64,000 bases of DNA from assembly GCA_947561715.1 (NCBI GenBank), contig OX387197.1, positions 3,477,001 to 3,541,000 on the forward strand, read 5' to 3'. Below, piece after piece: positions 1 through 12,844 of the stretch (positions are counted from its first letter, which is position 1; the number at the start of each line of letters is the position of its first letter). The notes below the pieces were generated by a model. It was not told the DNA's origin. It saw nothing but the letters and a program-made list of their open reading frames with translations, and searched no databases. The translations under genes and the position numbers were made by a program. The stretch is from Ascidia mentula (lineage: Eukaryota > Chordata > Ascidiacea > Phlebobranchia > Ascidiidae).

Positions 1-67
1 TAAAGTTTGAATACTGTGAATGTATTTTGCATTTTTTTTCCTGACAACATATTAAAGTCTATCCAGA

Positions 68-3000
68 ATGCGGATTTTAAGTCTTGGCACAGCACTTAGT
101 GTAAGACACAAAATTTCGTGTTTAAGAAATGATGCAGTTCCAGTAGCTTTACAAGTAAGTTTGAATTTGCATTAGAGCATTTTACAGCAAAAATACTTAC
201 GCAAAACTTTGAATTTGTTTCACAGGCATGTCGCCATTACAAAACAACTTATGGAGTAACATATCCGAACAGCAGCAAAAGCGAGGCTGGGGTTAAACCA
301 ATAAACAAGGTAAAACCATGTACATATAATAATGTACTTGTGCAGATATTCTAAATCATGTGCCTTTATTTCTATAGTTCTGGCAGTTTTGTTACCACTT
401 GAAATTTTCTACATATGCAATGATGAATACTTAATTTTCATTCTGTGAATCATAATCATATGGTGTATTTTTGTTGACAGGTTATGGTGGCTAATCGCGG
501 TGAAATCGCCATCCGTGTTTTTCGAGCTTGCACAGAACTAGGAATAAGAACAGTGGCAGTTTATTCAGAGCAAGATACACAGCATATGCACAGACAGAAA
601 GCTGACGAATCTTACCTGGTTGGAAAAGGTCTGCCACCTGTTGATGCTTATCTCAACTACCCAGAGATCATTTCAGTTGCCAAGGTAAAGTGTTATTGCC
701 AAAAATTTTGCAAAATAATTTATAGATAAATGACAAATTTCATAAATGGTTTTACTTATCAGAAAATACTGTGTGTTCTGTTAGCTTGCCTAGAAGTTTG
801 GTGCAATATGCACAAAATGATGTGTTTGGTAAATTATGCAACAGGTGTGTTATAAAAACAGTTAATGTGCAAAGTTTGATTTTAATGTGCAGAAAACTTA
901 CAAGAGCAGGAGAAAATTAAGTTGGTATATACTGTTTTTCAGGAAGTGGGTGTCGATGCAATTCACCCTGGATATGGATTTTTGTCGGAGCGATCGGATT
1001 TTGCCCAAGCTTGCATCGATGCTGGCATCCGATTTATTGGACCTTCCCCCACTGTAGTTCAACAGATGGGAAATAAAGTGGCAGCAAGAAAAATTGCAAT
1101 TGCCTCAGGTTAAATACTTGAAAATTACCCAATTTTCTTCTTGCTTCGTGCATTTTTTAATACGTTTGCTTATCAACAACAGTTTTCTACTTGATTTTGG
1201 CTTTGGAAGCATGATTTTTGGCACACAAATTTAAACTCTTTCTTTTATTTAGATGTTCCTGTAATACCGGGAACAGAAGAGCCAATCACAAGTCTTTCTG
1301 AAGCTCGTGAGTTTGTTGAAAGAAATGGTTTTCCTATTATTTTTAAAGCTGCGTTCGGTGGAGGGGGCAGAGGGATGAGATATGTGAACAATATGTCGGT
1401 AAGATTTTATTATAAATGTGAAGTTTTCTGTTTTTTTAGTGCACATTTTTAATACATACAAATTTACTGCAATTGAATTTTGTTTTAATTTGAAATTAAT
1501 TTTTACAGCCTGTGTATTTTTGTTAGGAACTGGAAGACAATTTCAACAGAGCTGTGTCAGAAGCTGAGAAAGCTTTTGGAAATGGGGCGATGTTTGTCGA
1601 AAGGTATTTGGAGGGCCCTCGTCACATAGAAGTACAAATACTTGGTAAGTTGTATATATTTCTGTGTGCAACTGGATTGTGGGAATAATATATGTTTTAT
1701 TTAGTGATGAACTGTGTGTTATTATGATAAGCAAAGTGGAGCCAATAATATGAATTGTGTATTATGCTTTACTGGGCTAGAGTTTGGCAGTGTCCAAACA
1801 TCATGATTGCTTTTCTTTTCATTCATTATTAATATGTCTTGAAAGGGTGAATTGCTTTGTGAATGCATAATTATCTCCAAATTGTTCAGTAGTTTGTAGT
1901 TCATTATATGAGATGTTGATGCAATTTTCCACTTGCTACCACAATGTTTACCATTTACCTTGTTGTTAACCACAATGGCAAAATGTGTTTCTGAGGTTAA
2001 AATCTGTCAACTTTCATGTAATATAATTATACTTCACTAAAAAGCATCGTCAGTGTCTTATTTAAAAAAAAACTTGTAGAAATTTTTTTTTCAAATAACA
2101 TTACTCACGCTTAGTCACAAAACTATAATTGCTTCAGTTAATAATAAACAAAATATGAGTAAGATTGTCTACACTTGTTAATATTTTTTAAAAGCAAAAC
2201 AAATAGTATTTCTTGTATTTGACATCCAGGCGACAAGGCAGGGAATCTGGTTCATTTGTATGAGCGGGATTGTTCAATACAAAGAAGATACCAAAAAGTT
2301 GTGGAACTCGCTCCAGCTTTTAATTTGCCGATTACCCTCAGACGAATGTTGGCGGACGATGCCTTGAGAATTGCGAGACATGTCGGGTATGAAAACGCCG
2401 GCACTGTCGAATTCCTACTTGACTCACAGGTTAGTTGTGGTTCTAAAAAGCATACACTGACATAAGTTTTAGCCAAAATGTCTACAATAAATCAAACATG
2501 TCAATGTTTTCAGTAATATGGGCCATATTTTTCGTCGTTAGAATTAACTTTTGTAAATACAATGATAATAAAATATTTTAAACTGTATTCAATCATTTCT
2601 CATTCATATTCTTCGGTTGCTTTTGATGAGTGTTAAAATAAATCTGCTGATTGTGTTTAGTTGTTAACAATATTGTTTTCATCCACAGGGACGTCATTAT
2701 TTCATCGAAGTGAACTCTAGATTACAAGTGGAACATACAATCACTGAACAGATTACTGGGTATGAAACAGTTAACCATTGGTTTCATTTATTTTTGTTAT
2801 GTTATTATAGTGGCCAAGCTTATTAGCTAAAATCTTTTATATGCTATTTTTAACAAATTGTGTACTTTTTTTATCTGCTCCAACATGTAATATCTGGCAA
2901 ATGTTATATGCTGAATAAGAACTTTAAATGAATGAATACTTTTTATTATATGTTTCGTGGAGTTTTCATTATTGGCATTTTTCTATTACAGTGTGGATTT

Positions 3001-6000
3001 AGTCCAGAGTCAGATCAGACTCGCGGAAGGTCATCTGCTCCCTGATCTGGGACTCACCCAGGAGAGGATTCAAGTTAACGGATGTGCGATACAATGCCGA
3101 GTCACTACTGAAGATCCTGCTCATGATTTCAGACCTGACACTGGTAGAATTGAGGTGGACTTTTTGTACTTTGTGCCTACTTTATGAATATTCTATTTGC
3201 AAAATCAGCAAAAAACACCTACATTATTGCTCTGACAAAACACATGGCTATGCAATGAGGCAATAGTATGTTTATATTTGGCAAACAGCCAGACAAAGAC
3301 TTTGCCGACAAGATGGTTAACAGTCACCAACTGCACTGATGAGATTTAATATGTCGAAATAGTGGTCCTGACTGCAGTTCTTTTATCAAATATTTTTATG
3401 AAGTATTAAAACATATTTTAAAGTTAATATTTTTGTATGTACAAAGATTATTTTTTTACTTTATAATTTTTTGAAAACATAAACATAAGGGAAAATTTGT
3501 TGTTTAACATCCTCGATGTCCAGGTGTTCCGAAGTGGTGAAGGAATGGGTATTCGATTGGACAGTGCGTCCGCATTTGCTGGTGCCATTGTTTCTCCACA
3601 TTACGACTCCCTACTAGTAAAGGTTATATCCCATGCTGCTGACATGCCCTCGGCTGCAAGGAAAATGCACCGAGCTCTGCAAGAATTCAGGATAAGAGGA
3701 GTAAAGGTATATAGAAATAAGTACATGTATGTAGAGTTTTCTGAATACCTAGCTTAGTAAAAAGACAGATCTGTCGGTCACCAACCTGCACAGGCTGATT
3801 CCTGTAGACATTCCTGACATGTTTTCTAGCTGTACATATGTAGTACTTGAAAATCAAACAAGGATACATCAGTTATTAAAATTTCATGTTTTACTTTGTT
3901 ACTGGTGAAAAAAAAATACACACGATATGTATGATCAAAAGTTGTGTTTGAAGGAGTTTCTCTAAATAAATGTTTACTCAGTGATAACAGTTTTATTAAA
4001 AAGGCTTGCAATTTGCACCTTAACCATTTGTGCCTTGCTTGGCATCTATTTGAAACAATTACATTGGTAAGATGGGTTGGTATTAACTTGGTCGAACATA
4101 TACATTCCGAACATATTCATTTTATATTATATTTTTTTATTTTGCTTTCCTTGATTTCTCTTGCTTTTTGATGGCAAGGTGTGTTTTGAAAGTCTTGTTA
4201 AAAAGGGATTATTTATAATTGAAAAGGTTCATCACTTTCAAATACTGTTTGAGCACAACTTATGAAATAGGTAGTGGGGTTGAGGCAACTATAATCCTTC
4301 CCTCTAAATATGATCCTATTTTCCTCATGAGAGGAAGTAATTAAACATTAGCTGGTGAAGATACGAGCTTGTGTTCAAATGAAACCATTTGTAACGTAGT
4401 TTTTATTGTAGTTAGTTTCAATAGGTTTGCTGGTAGGCAAGCAATGGTTCTCTGTTTTTAGACGAACATTCCATTCCTGTTAAATGTGATAACAGATGAC
4501 ACCTTTCTTCACGGAACGATCACAACCCAATTTATCGACAACAATCCTCAGGTATGAGCTAAACAACCCAAAGAAAAAGAGTTTATTTTGCCCATATTTT
4601 TCATGCATTAAGGATCCGTGTTTGTACAAAAATAATTATCCATCATATATAGAAAATGTCCTGGTTGCAAATGGTTATGTTTCGCTCTTTAAAAGTTTGA
4701 TTGACCTTGTCTAGATATTTTTAACACCCAAAGTCGTGACAATGTATACATCCTGTTTAAACATTGTCTGAAACTTTCACATCCCGATCAAACGTTGTTT
4801 GATGAATTACCCTTACACAAACATCATTGCTCAGCAAACTTTCAATTCACAGCTCTTCAAACTTTCTCCGAGTCAGAATCGCGCAGGTCGATTACTTCAG
4901 TATCTCGCAGAAGTGATGGTAAACGGACCATCTACACCGCTGCCAACTACCCAGAAACCTCCTTATGAGCAACCTTCACTGCCAACACTGCCCCCAGGTA
5001 GAATCCCACACTCCCTGGATGATTTTTCACAAATTTGACATTTTGATTTTTAAAAATTCACCCTGTTTCAAAATTTTTTTGAACACAATAACCAACAGTG
5101 CTCAATTGTATTTTTGGTAATTTTTTTTCATTTTCCTATTATTTGATCTCATGATGTATGTTAAACTGATACACACTGGGCAAATGGGCAACATCTAACT
5201 TATAATTAATAACTTAATTGTAAACATGGTTTTCACGAGGTAAAGGTCAGAGGCATCACAAGAACAAATCAGTACGGATCTGTCCTTAGTTGGTCGGACA
5301 TCCAAAATCACTCACACAAATGGCAAACAATTGGCTTCAATCTTTTCTTAAGTCCTTGTTTTCCCTTGTGTAAAAATTTCTGTCCAGTGTGATTCTGTTT
5401 TTGACGAAAGCATATATTTTCCAGGGGAATTTGTTCCGAGCGGTTGGAGGGATGTCCTCCTGGAGAAAGGTCCTGAGGAGTTTGCAAAAGCCATACGGGA
5501 TCATGAAGGACTTCTTATCACCGACACAACGATGCGCGATGCTCACCAGTCCCTTCTAGCCACTAGAGTGCGCACTTATGATCTTGCAAAAATATCTCCT
5601 TTTGTTTCCCGGAGACTGAACAGCTTGTTTTCTCTTGAAAATTGGGGAGGTAATTGACATACAATTAATTTTTATTCCTCAATTTTGTGATTTATTTGAT
5701 ATTTTTTATCTTGCAATTTCCTTTGTAAAATGCAGATTAATAAGTTTTGCATCTATCAAAAATTTGTATGGTATTAATTTTTCAGCATGACATAACAAAG
5801 TGCCAAAACTCAAACCTCTTTTTTGTATAACAGGTGCCACATTTGATGTCGCTCTCAGATTCCTGCATGAATGCCCATGGGAGAGGCTGCGAACTCTGCG
5901 TGAGCGAATTCCAAACATTCCATTTCAGATGTTACTAAGAGGAGCAAATGGGGTGGGATATACAAGTTACCCTGACAATGTTGTAAAAAGGTATGTGGAA

Positions 6001-9000
6001 AGTAAATTATGTTGTAAGCATGTTTGCATTGAGTGAAGTCCCATTTCATGTGGTATAAAAGTTGGGTGGTCTTGTTTCAGACAAAAGCTGTGTTAATTGT
6101 ATAGAATAACGATGCTTCTGTATATTCCTCTGTTTGTGCTATTGCCACTTACATACAAAACTTCAGGAAATAAAAAAATGCTCCAAAATCTCATATTCTT
6201 TGCACCAATACCTCACCTGCCACAGTCATTACCTTTTTCTCTTACATTTTAGGAAAAGTTGTTGATCATTAACTCTGTTAAGCAAATAATTAAATCTCTG
6301 CACTTCGCTGTTAGGTTTTGCGAGCTGGCATGCTTCAATGGAATGGATATATTCCGCGTGTTTGATTCCATGAATTATTTACCCAACATGCAATTGGGAA
6401 TCGAAGCTGTGGGTGAAGCTGGTGGCGTTGTTGAGGCTGCGATCTCATACACTGGAGACGTTTCCAACCCTGACAGAGTCACAAAATATGATTTGAAATA
6501 TTACCTTGAACTTGCTGATGAACTTGTTAACATGGGAACACACATTCTCTGTATTAAGGTTTGCACAGTTCACGGTGTTTATAATTTGAACCACTACTTG
6601 CACATGTTTTGAAATTATAATTTTTACTGTGAAAAAAATAGTTTTGTAATGTTTAACTTTATAAAAATTGGTTTATTTCCATTTGCCTCTTGCTGATTCA
6701 GTGTTTTTTGTTCAAATAGTTTAGTGCAAATTTAGAAATCAAAACCCATAAATTTAAAATGATATTGCACCAAATATATTTAATATTACTCATATTACAC
6801 AGTAATTTTTTAAGCATAACTCATTTTTACTTTATGTGACTTCTTTTTTCTTTTTGTTCTAACCTTGTGTCTGCGCTGCTCAGGACATGGCAGGATTGCT
6901 CAAACCTCAAGCTGCCCGAATACTTGTGAGTGAACTTCGTGCAAAATATCCTCATATTCCCATCCATGTTCACACTCACGACACATCTGGAGCTGGTAAA
7001 CAGGAAAAATTTACCTTTAAATTTATCTTCTCTAAAAGTTGCTTAAGAGTTTGCTCGCAAATTATTACGACACAACTATTACTTGGCTGACAACCTTTGC
7101 TTGTTAAATATTTTTTGTTTCATTCAATTTAATCCTTAATTGCAGGCGTTGCCTCTATGATTGCTGCTGCTGAGTCTGGAGCTGACATTGTTGATTCAGC
7201 GATCGATTCCATGTCTGGTATGACATCACAACCAAGTCTGGGAGCCATTGTGACATCACTTGAAAGGACCAAGTTGGACACAGGTAAAAACTTGTCACAT
7301 GTTAATTGTTAAACAAATTTGCACTGAGTTTAGAGTTATAGAATTTAAATCAACACATTTCTTGTTCAAGTAGATTTAAAAAAAAATATCTAGAAAGATA
7401 AGATATTTTTGCTATTAGCTTGCAATGATACTTTTAAGTAATTGAATGTTCTTATGTACTAGGTATCTATTACATAAAAAAATTGTTCATAAAACCAACT
7501 CGTATCGCAATACAGGGATTCCAATGAATTATCTCAACCAATACAATGAATACTGGGAACAAACGCGCCAACTTTATGCACCGTTCGAATGTACAATCAC
7601 AATGAAATCTGGTGATTCCAGTGTTTACCAACATGAAATTCCTGGAGGTCAATACACAAATCTACACTTCCAAGGTGGGCAAATTTTGTATTATTTTTAG
7701 TCAACACAATTACTTTATTTGTTTGTCTTCTTAAAGTGTTGATTGTTGATTAAAGAAAGAAAGAAGTGCTTATTTTTGCTTTCAATAAGCTGTCATCTAC
7801 ACTTTCAATCATAGTATAGATGTTTGTTGCAATAATATGGATGTTGGATGTTTTGAACAAACATCCGTGGGAATGTTTTGTTGCAATATAATCTAAGCTA
7901 TCTAATTATTTTTTTACTTTCAGCACATTCTATGGGACTGGGAAACCAATTCTCTAAAGTCAAGGAGCGTTACATAGAAGCTAACAAAATGTTTGGTGAT
8001 CTTGTCAAGGTATGCAGATTGTATTTATGAGCGATTCCTTCATTGATTGAGGTGTGACTCTATAAGATTAAATCAACCTTTGGGACTAATATGGTGTTGT
8101 GTTTTTTATTGACCAATATTGCCTTAAAAACATGTATACTCAGCTGTTATACATGAATATATTTTTATTGCTTTGAAAGTGTGTTTCCTTCAAAGAAAAT
8201 TTTTACTAACACAAAAACTTGTTGCAGGTCACTCCGTCATCGAAGGTAGTTGGCGACATGGCACAATTCATGGTGCAGAACAATTTATCCGCAAAAGATG
8301 TCGAAGAAAGAGCGGAGGAATTGTCCTTTCCCAAATCTGTCATCGACATGATGAGGGGGGTCATTGGTTACCCACCTGGTGGTTTCCCCGAGCCTCTTCG
8401 TAGCAAGGTAGAATTTTGTGATTATTATGTGTTTATTTGTGTACTAGAAATCACTATGTCAGTGTTAGCATGATGATTGTTTTGTAGGGAACACAATTTG
8501 TTTGCTACCGAAAAGATTTGCATGAAAATATCTGTAGGAAATTTATGAAATGTTTTGAAACATTCTTTTTTCTTTATGCATCTCAGTTTTATAATTTTTT
8601 TTTAGCAGGCGTTTTACTGTTTTTTCTGGGAAGATTTTAATAGAAATTTAATCCAATTTATGTGTAATCATTTGCAGATAGTTCGAGATCACCCAATCAT
8701 TGAAGGTCGTCCCGGAGCGTCACTAGAACCTCTGGATTGCGAACAACTTAAGCGTGACCTGATTGAGGAACATGGCTCTGTGACTGACGAAGACGTTATG
8801 AGTGCAGCCATGTACCCACAGGTTTGTTATCATAACTTTTAGTTGACAATGTATTTCTCTAAACAACAGGCGTTGAATCATATTTTTATTTTATACCAGT
8901 AGAACAGTTCTTCAATTTTACAATGCTTGAATAGAACTTTAGGTGATTCATATGTTACGATTTTATGTTGAATATGATGTCTAATAAAACAGAAATCACG

Positions 9001-10121
9001 AACTTTTTTATTGGCTCCTTTCTCCTTGGTAAAAGAGTAAATGTTTATTATCAAACTGAATTTTTTGTTCCCAAGGTAACAAATGATTACTTGAGATTTT
9101 TCAAGAAATACGGCCCGGTTGATAAACTGGACACCCCCAACTTCTTGCTTGGACCAAGAATAGCAGATGAAATTGAAGTTACTCTTGAACCAGGTACTTT
9201 TTTACAACCTGTGTATGGAATGGTAATTGCACATGTATTGTGTGATTGTATTATTTAAATAGGACTAATTTCTCAAACATCTTATCTTGCATTGCTACAA
9301 TATTGCTCTTCTGGCAATGATTTTTGTTACATTAACGTTTCGGTTGCTATGCAGCAGCCTTCATCAGGATCTAGAGAATCTTATCGTGTGTTATCACAAA
9401 TATATTTTTGTTTCTAAGGGAAAACTCTTCACATCAAACCTTTGGCTGTTGGAGACTTAAAACAAGAAACAGGCGAACGTGAAGTTTTTATGGAACTGAA
9501 CGGACAGCTACGAACAATTCTCGTGAAGGACAAGGAGGCACTGAAGGTAAACTTGAAGAAGGTTTTGCATCACGTTGTTCGAACAAAAGCAGCTGCATAT
9601 TATGATTTCTATTGTTTAGGAAATGCACTTCCATCCAAAAGCGAGAGGTGGAGTTAAGGGATCGGTTGGATCACCCATGCCCGGTGATGTTTTGGAGGTC
9701 AAAGTCAAGGTTAGTGTTTTCCAGATTAAACCTAAATGTTCACAATACCTGACGAATCAAGGTCAACACAATAAAACTTAACGTTTTCAATTGAAAAAAT
9801 GTTGGATATTATAGTGTTAAATTACAAAACCTAAGGTACAAGAAGTAGACACAAATATTACAATTTTAGAAAGTACTAAAGTACTTTTGCCCCAGTCTTC
9901 CTTCCGAGCTAGTATTCTTTGCTTGTTAAAATTATCGATAACAACCCAGTGTCCATTTTCAGGTTGGTGACAAAGTAACAAAGGGGCAGCCCCTGTTGGT
10001 GATTAGTGCCATGAAAATGGAAATGGTTGTCGCGGCAACCATGGATGGTGAAGTTCGCGACATCGCTGTTCAATCAGGAATGCACGTTGAAGGGGATGAT
10101 CTTTTGCTGGAGATCGACTGA
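68..10121 (+). CDS. PC: Pyruvate carboxylase, mitochondrial (25 coding exons, complete)
   Basis: Biotin enzyme converting pyruvate, bicarbonate and ATP to oxaloacetate in the mitochondrial matrix. Exons: 68-154, 226-309, 481-684, 943-1108, 1253-1398, 1527-1644, 2230-2429, 2689-2759, 2992-3154, 3524-3706, 4462-4551, 4853-4997, 5425-5649, 5834-5990, 6315-6558, 6884-6995, 7146-7283, 7516-7674, 7924-8009, 8228-8407, 8678-8821, 9076-9193, 9419-9546, 9620-9709, 9963-10121. They sum to 3597 nt (1198 aa; human about 1178) with all phases agreeing. The N-terminus ([15 protein letters not shown]) is basic and hydroxylated, as in a mitochondrial presequence. Biotin carboxylase begins [12 protein letters not shown] and has the ATP-grasp loop GGGGRGMR. 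The carboxyltransferase has [11 protein letters not shown] and HTHDTSGAG. The C-terminal biotinyl domain has AMKM, whose Lys carries biotin, and ends LLLEID. No break seen. Confidence 0.97.
3331..3377 (+). repeat. Copy of dispersed CTGATGAGA...GGTCGAAACAGTGG repeat (diverged) in PC intron 9
   Basis: Reads CTGCACTGATGAGA, an AT spacer, then GTCGAAATAGTGGTCCTG. It is a diverged copy of the family seen at 48454, 49441, 50486, 54571 and 54982. It lies in the intron 3155-3523. Confidence 0.5.
9335..9367 (-). repeat. Hammerhead-like core motif in PC intron 22
   Basis: On the minus strand the order is CTGATGA, an imperfect GC-rich hairpin (GG/CC, one mismatch, TGCT/AGCA, loop GCAT), then GAAACG. 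This order matches the hammerhead ribozyme core and the variants known from retroelement repeats. Pairing for stems I and III is not obvious, so catalysis is not claimed. Confidence 0.45.
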
Positions 10122-11176
10122 GATTTGAGGATCCCACAAAATTTTTTACCCACTCTTTTACTTTTAGTTGTCTTCTGCCATGTCGGCAACACAGGGATGG
10201 TTATGGCTTGATAAGACATGCAAAATCTTGTGCACAAAAGTGTTTAATTTGTAAAACGTATTTTGTGCTCAAACGTAACGCACCATCTAAAAAAATGTGC
10301 AAGAATGTTTTCATGACTTCTACTTTAAGACCTATGGGTGCTTTTACTTTATTAATATCCTTCCTATAATTTTTGAATACGTTGTCATCAGTGACCTCAA
10401 ATATGTAACGTCATAATTTCTAACTGAGTCCGAAGAAGAACCTGCATATTTCCCACTTCTGCAAGGTGCGAAAGGGTAATCATCAAAAGTGTGTTGTACA
10501 AAATTTTTGGAATATGCATGTTAAGGTACACAAGTATGGTAAGACAGTATATATACATGCACATGCAACTTACCTTTTAAACGTAAACATGTTCCTCTCC
10601 AAATGACACAAACTGTATTTATCTTTTAGTGGTAACGCAACATTTCTCTCGCTTGGAAATTTTAGTGGTGTATTAATTTTTTGTAGTTTATAATATTTGT
10701 GTGATTACAGAGTTTAGATGTTTGTTTGCAGAAATAAATCCATGTCCTTTGCTATGTTTATATTTTTGCATTTTCAAATCATTAAGAATCGACCCAATTA
10801 TATTTTAATGTCCCTCGTTTCTCACATTTTGTTCCGCTTATATACGTCCGCTTGCAAATATAAGTGTTTTGCTTTTGGGATGCAATAAATATAAAACAAA
10901 TATAACACAAAGTAGAATTTATTTGTATATTTGTACAATACAGTTGAAATATCAATGAAACCAGACATCCTTTCAAAGTGCTTGTTTCATAAAAAAAAGG
11001 GAAAAATTGCCAGCAGCAAGTATGAACAACAAATGATAAAACTATGTAATATTTAAATTCTTTAGATTCCTGTTGTCTTCATTATAACGAGGTGTGTACT
11101 GCAATCCAGTTGCATAAATATGTTCCTCCTTTAATTTATCACAGTATATTGTACTTCTAATTCCCACTTTTCAGAA
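10122..11176. other. Convergent 3' regions of PC and IFT22
   Basis: AT-rich sequence between two genes that run toward each other. It holds the presumed 3' UTRs and one clear AATAAA. No coding exon was recognised on either strand. Confidence 0.6.
10733..10738 (+). terminator. Polyadenylation signal AATAAA of PC
   Basis: Canonical AATAAA about 610 bp after the PC stop and before the convergent IFT22 3' end. Other weaker A-rich candidates exist, so which one is used is inferred. Confidence 0.5.
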
Positions 11177-12321
11177 TCATGATATGATGCTCAGTTCCTC
11201 TTGGTCTCTATTGTCCGACAACTTGACCAGTATTTTTTCCAGCAGCTTTTGAAATGCATTTTGTATCTCGTCTGACTTGTTTTCAAAACTTGTATTTATC
11301 TAAAAACATCGAAAGTAAACTTGGGTACAAAATACCTGAGCTTTTAATTCTGAAGATGAATGCCAAAGCTATAAGTATGCTGTTGTGATCTGGATTTTTA
11401 CCTACTGTGCTCACTTACTGGTAACACCAAGTGCATTTAGTCAACTACTACTGGTGATGAACACAGTATAGAAATGTTTTCATCTTCAGCATCAACGGTT
11501 AAAATTTGTAATACTTCAAGAATATACAAGCTCAAAACAAAATAAAGTTTTGAGAAGTATTAGGTGTTACATTTAGCATACTTACTATTGGTACACCGGA
11601 AATTGGAGATGGTATTTTGCGAAATTCTTTTCCCTTTGTGTTGGCAAACAGAAGGCAATTGCCTGGTTTTAACTTCTGGTTGGTGACAAAAAAGTTGTAA
11701 TAAGTTTCAACCGATGGGGACATCTTCATTTGTGTTGGATCAAAAACAATTAACACACCTGGATAAATATATTTTTCTTGTGAAATATTCTTCACAGAAA
11801 AAAGCAATCAATAACAGAAAAGTATTGAAGATCATGCATGCACGTAATTATTCGTTTGACATACACAAAACGTTACGATCGTCAGTGCAATCAACGATCG
11901 CCGAAAAAAGTGCAAATAACAAACTTTCCAATCTGGCATATCTTGGAGCTTACCATCTGTCTGGTGAGCCATTGCAGGCCAGCAACTCTCTAGATTTTCA
12001 TTTCCACTACAATCCCACAATTCCACATCAACTTTTATGGAGTTGTTGTTTTTACTACTGTTAACAAGGTTTTCAAACTCCAGTATTCTTACACCGGCAG
12101 TAGGCTTGTATGTGCTGTTGATGATGTCGGTCTAGAATTAAACAATAATATGTAATTAGGTACAATCTGTATATATTGATCGTATACTTTGTAGTGATTC
12201 ACAAAAAATAAAAAGTGCATAAAAATGTCTTATATTTGCTTACTTGGTCGCCAAGAATGTTTGATAAAACTGTTTTTCCACTTTCACACGGTCCTACTAC
12301 ACATATCTTTGCTTTATACAT
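11177..12321 (-). CDS. IFT22: Intraflagellar transport protein 22 (RABL5-like small GTPase)
   Basis: Rab-like GTPase subunit of the IFT-B train in cilia. Four exons on the minus strand: 12321-12244, 12131-11954, 11758-11586, 11299-11177. They sum to 552 nt (183 aa; human 185). The start MYKAKICVVGPCESGKTVLS contains the P-loop GPCESGKT. The next exon gives ELWDCSGNENLESCWPA in the switch II position; WDCSG replaces the usual DTAGQ, as in vertebrate IFT22. The C-terminus ends NRDQEELSIIS, like the vertebrate tail REEMSIMT. The ATG lies 523 bp from the divergent CEP295 start, so the two may share a promoter. Confidence 0.93.
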
Positions 12322-12844
12322 CGTCAAGGATATTTTGTTTAAAAATTTAAATGCAAATGCAAAAAAAAGTGAAACAACAATTTCTCCAACGATTTTCGGA
12401 TTTCACTATGCAAAAATGTAACGCTTGAGCTGTTGTCGTCAAAAACATGGTTAGCGAACTGTGAAATTGAAAAAACAGAAAAATATGTGATTTTTAATTA
12501 CAATTATAGTTTAGCTCAAAACAATAGTAACTTGGATATTTTTTGTTTTATTCTTACTACTTAAAGTAAAAGTAAATTCCATATAAAGCAACCTTCAAGT
12601 ACAGTGCAAGACACAGAAATTTAAGATATAGAAACATTTAGATTTCTATCGCCCACTAGTGTTAGGTTGTTTAGGAATTGCATCTTGCGCGAATTTAAAA
12701 ACAAGATTTATGATTCGAAACTAATGTCAGTGTATATTTGTTTGCTTGAGCGAAAAGGACAAACAATTGTAGGTAGGAAGTGGTGAGTTTGGGGTCGTTT
12801 TAATTTCGTATTTTTAATTTCGCAGGCGTATAATTTATTTAAGT
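12322..12844. promoter_or_regulatory. Head-to-head promoter region of IFT22 and CEP295
   Basis: 523 bp between two divergent ATGs. It is AT-rich with no recognisable TATA box at a fixed distance. An in-frame stop lies shortly before the CEP295 ATG, which supports that start. Shared regulation is inferred from spacing and from the related centriole/cilium roles. Confidence 0.5.
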
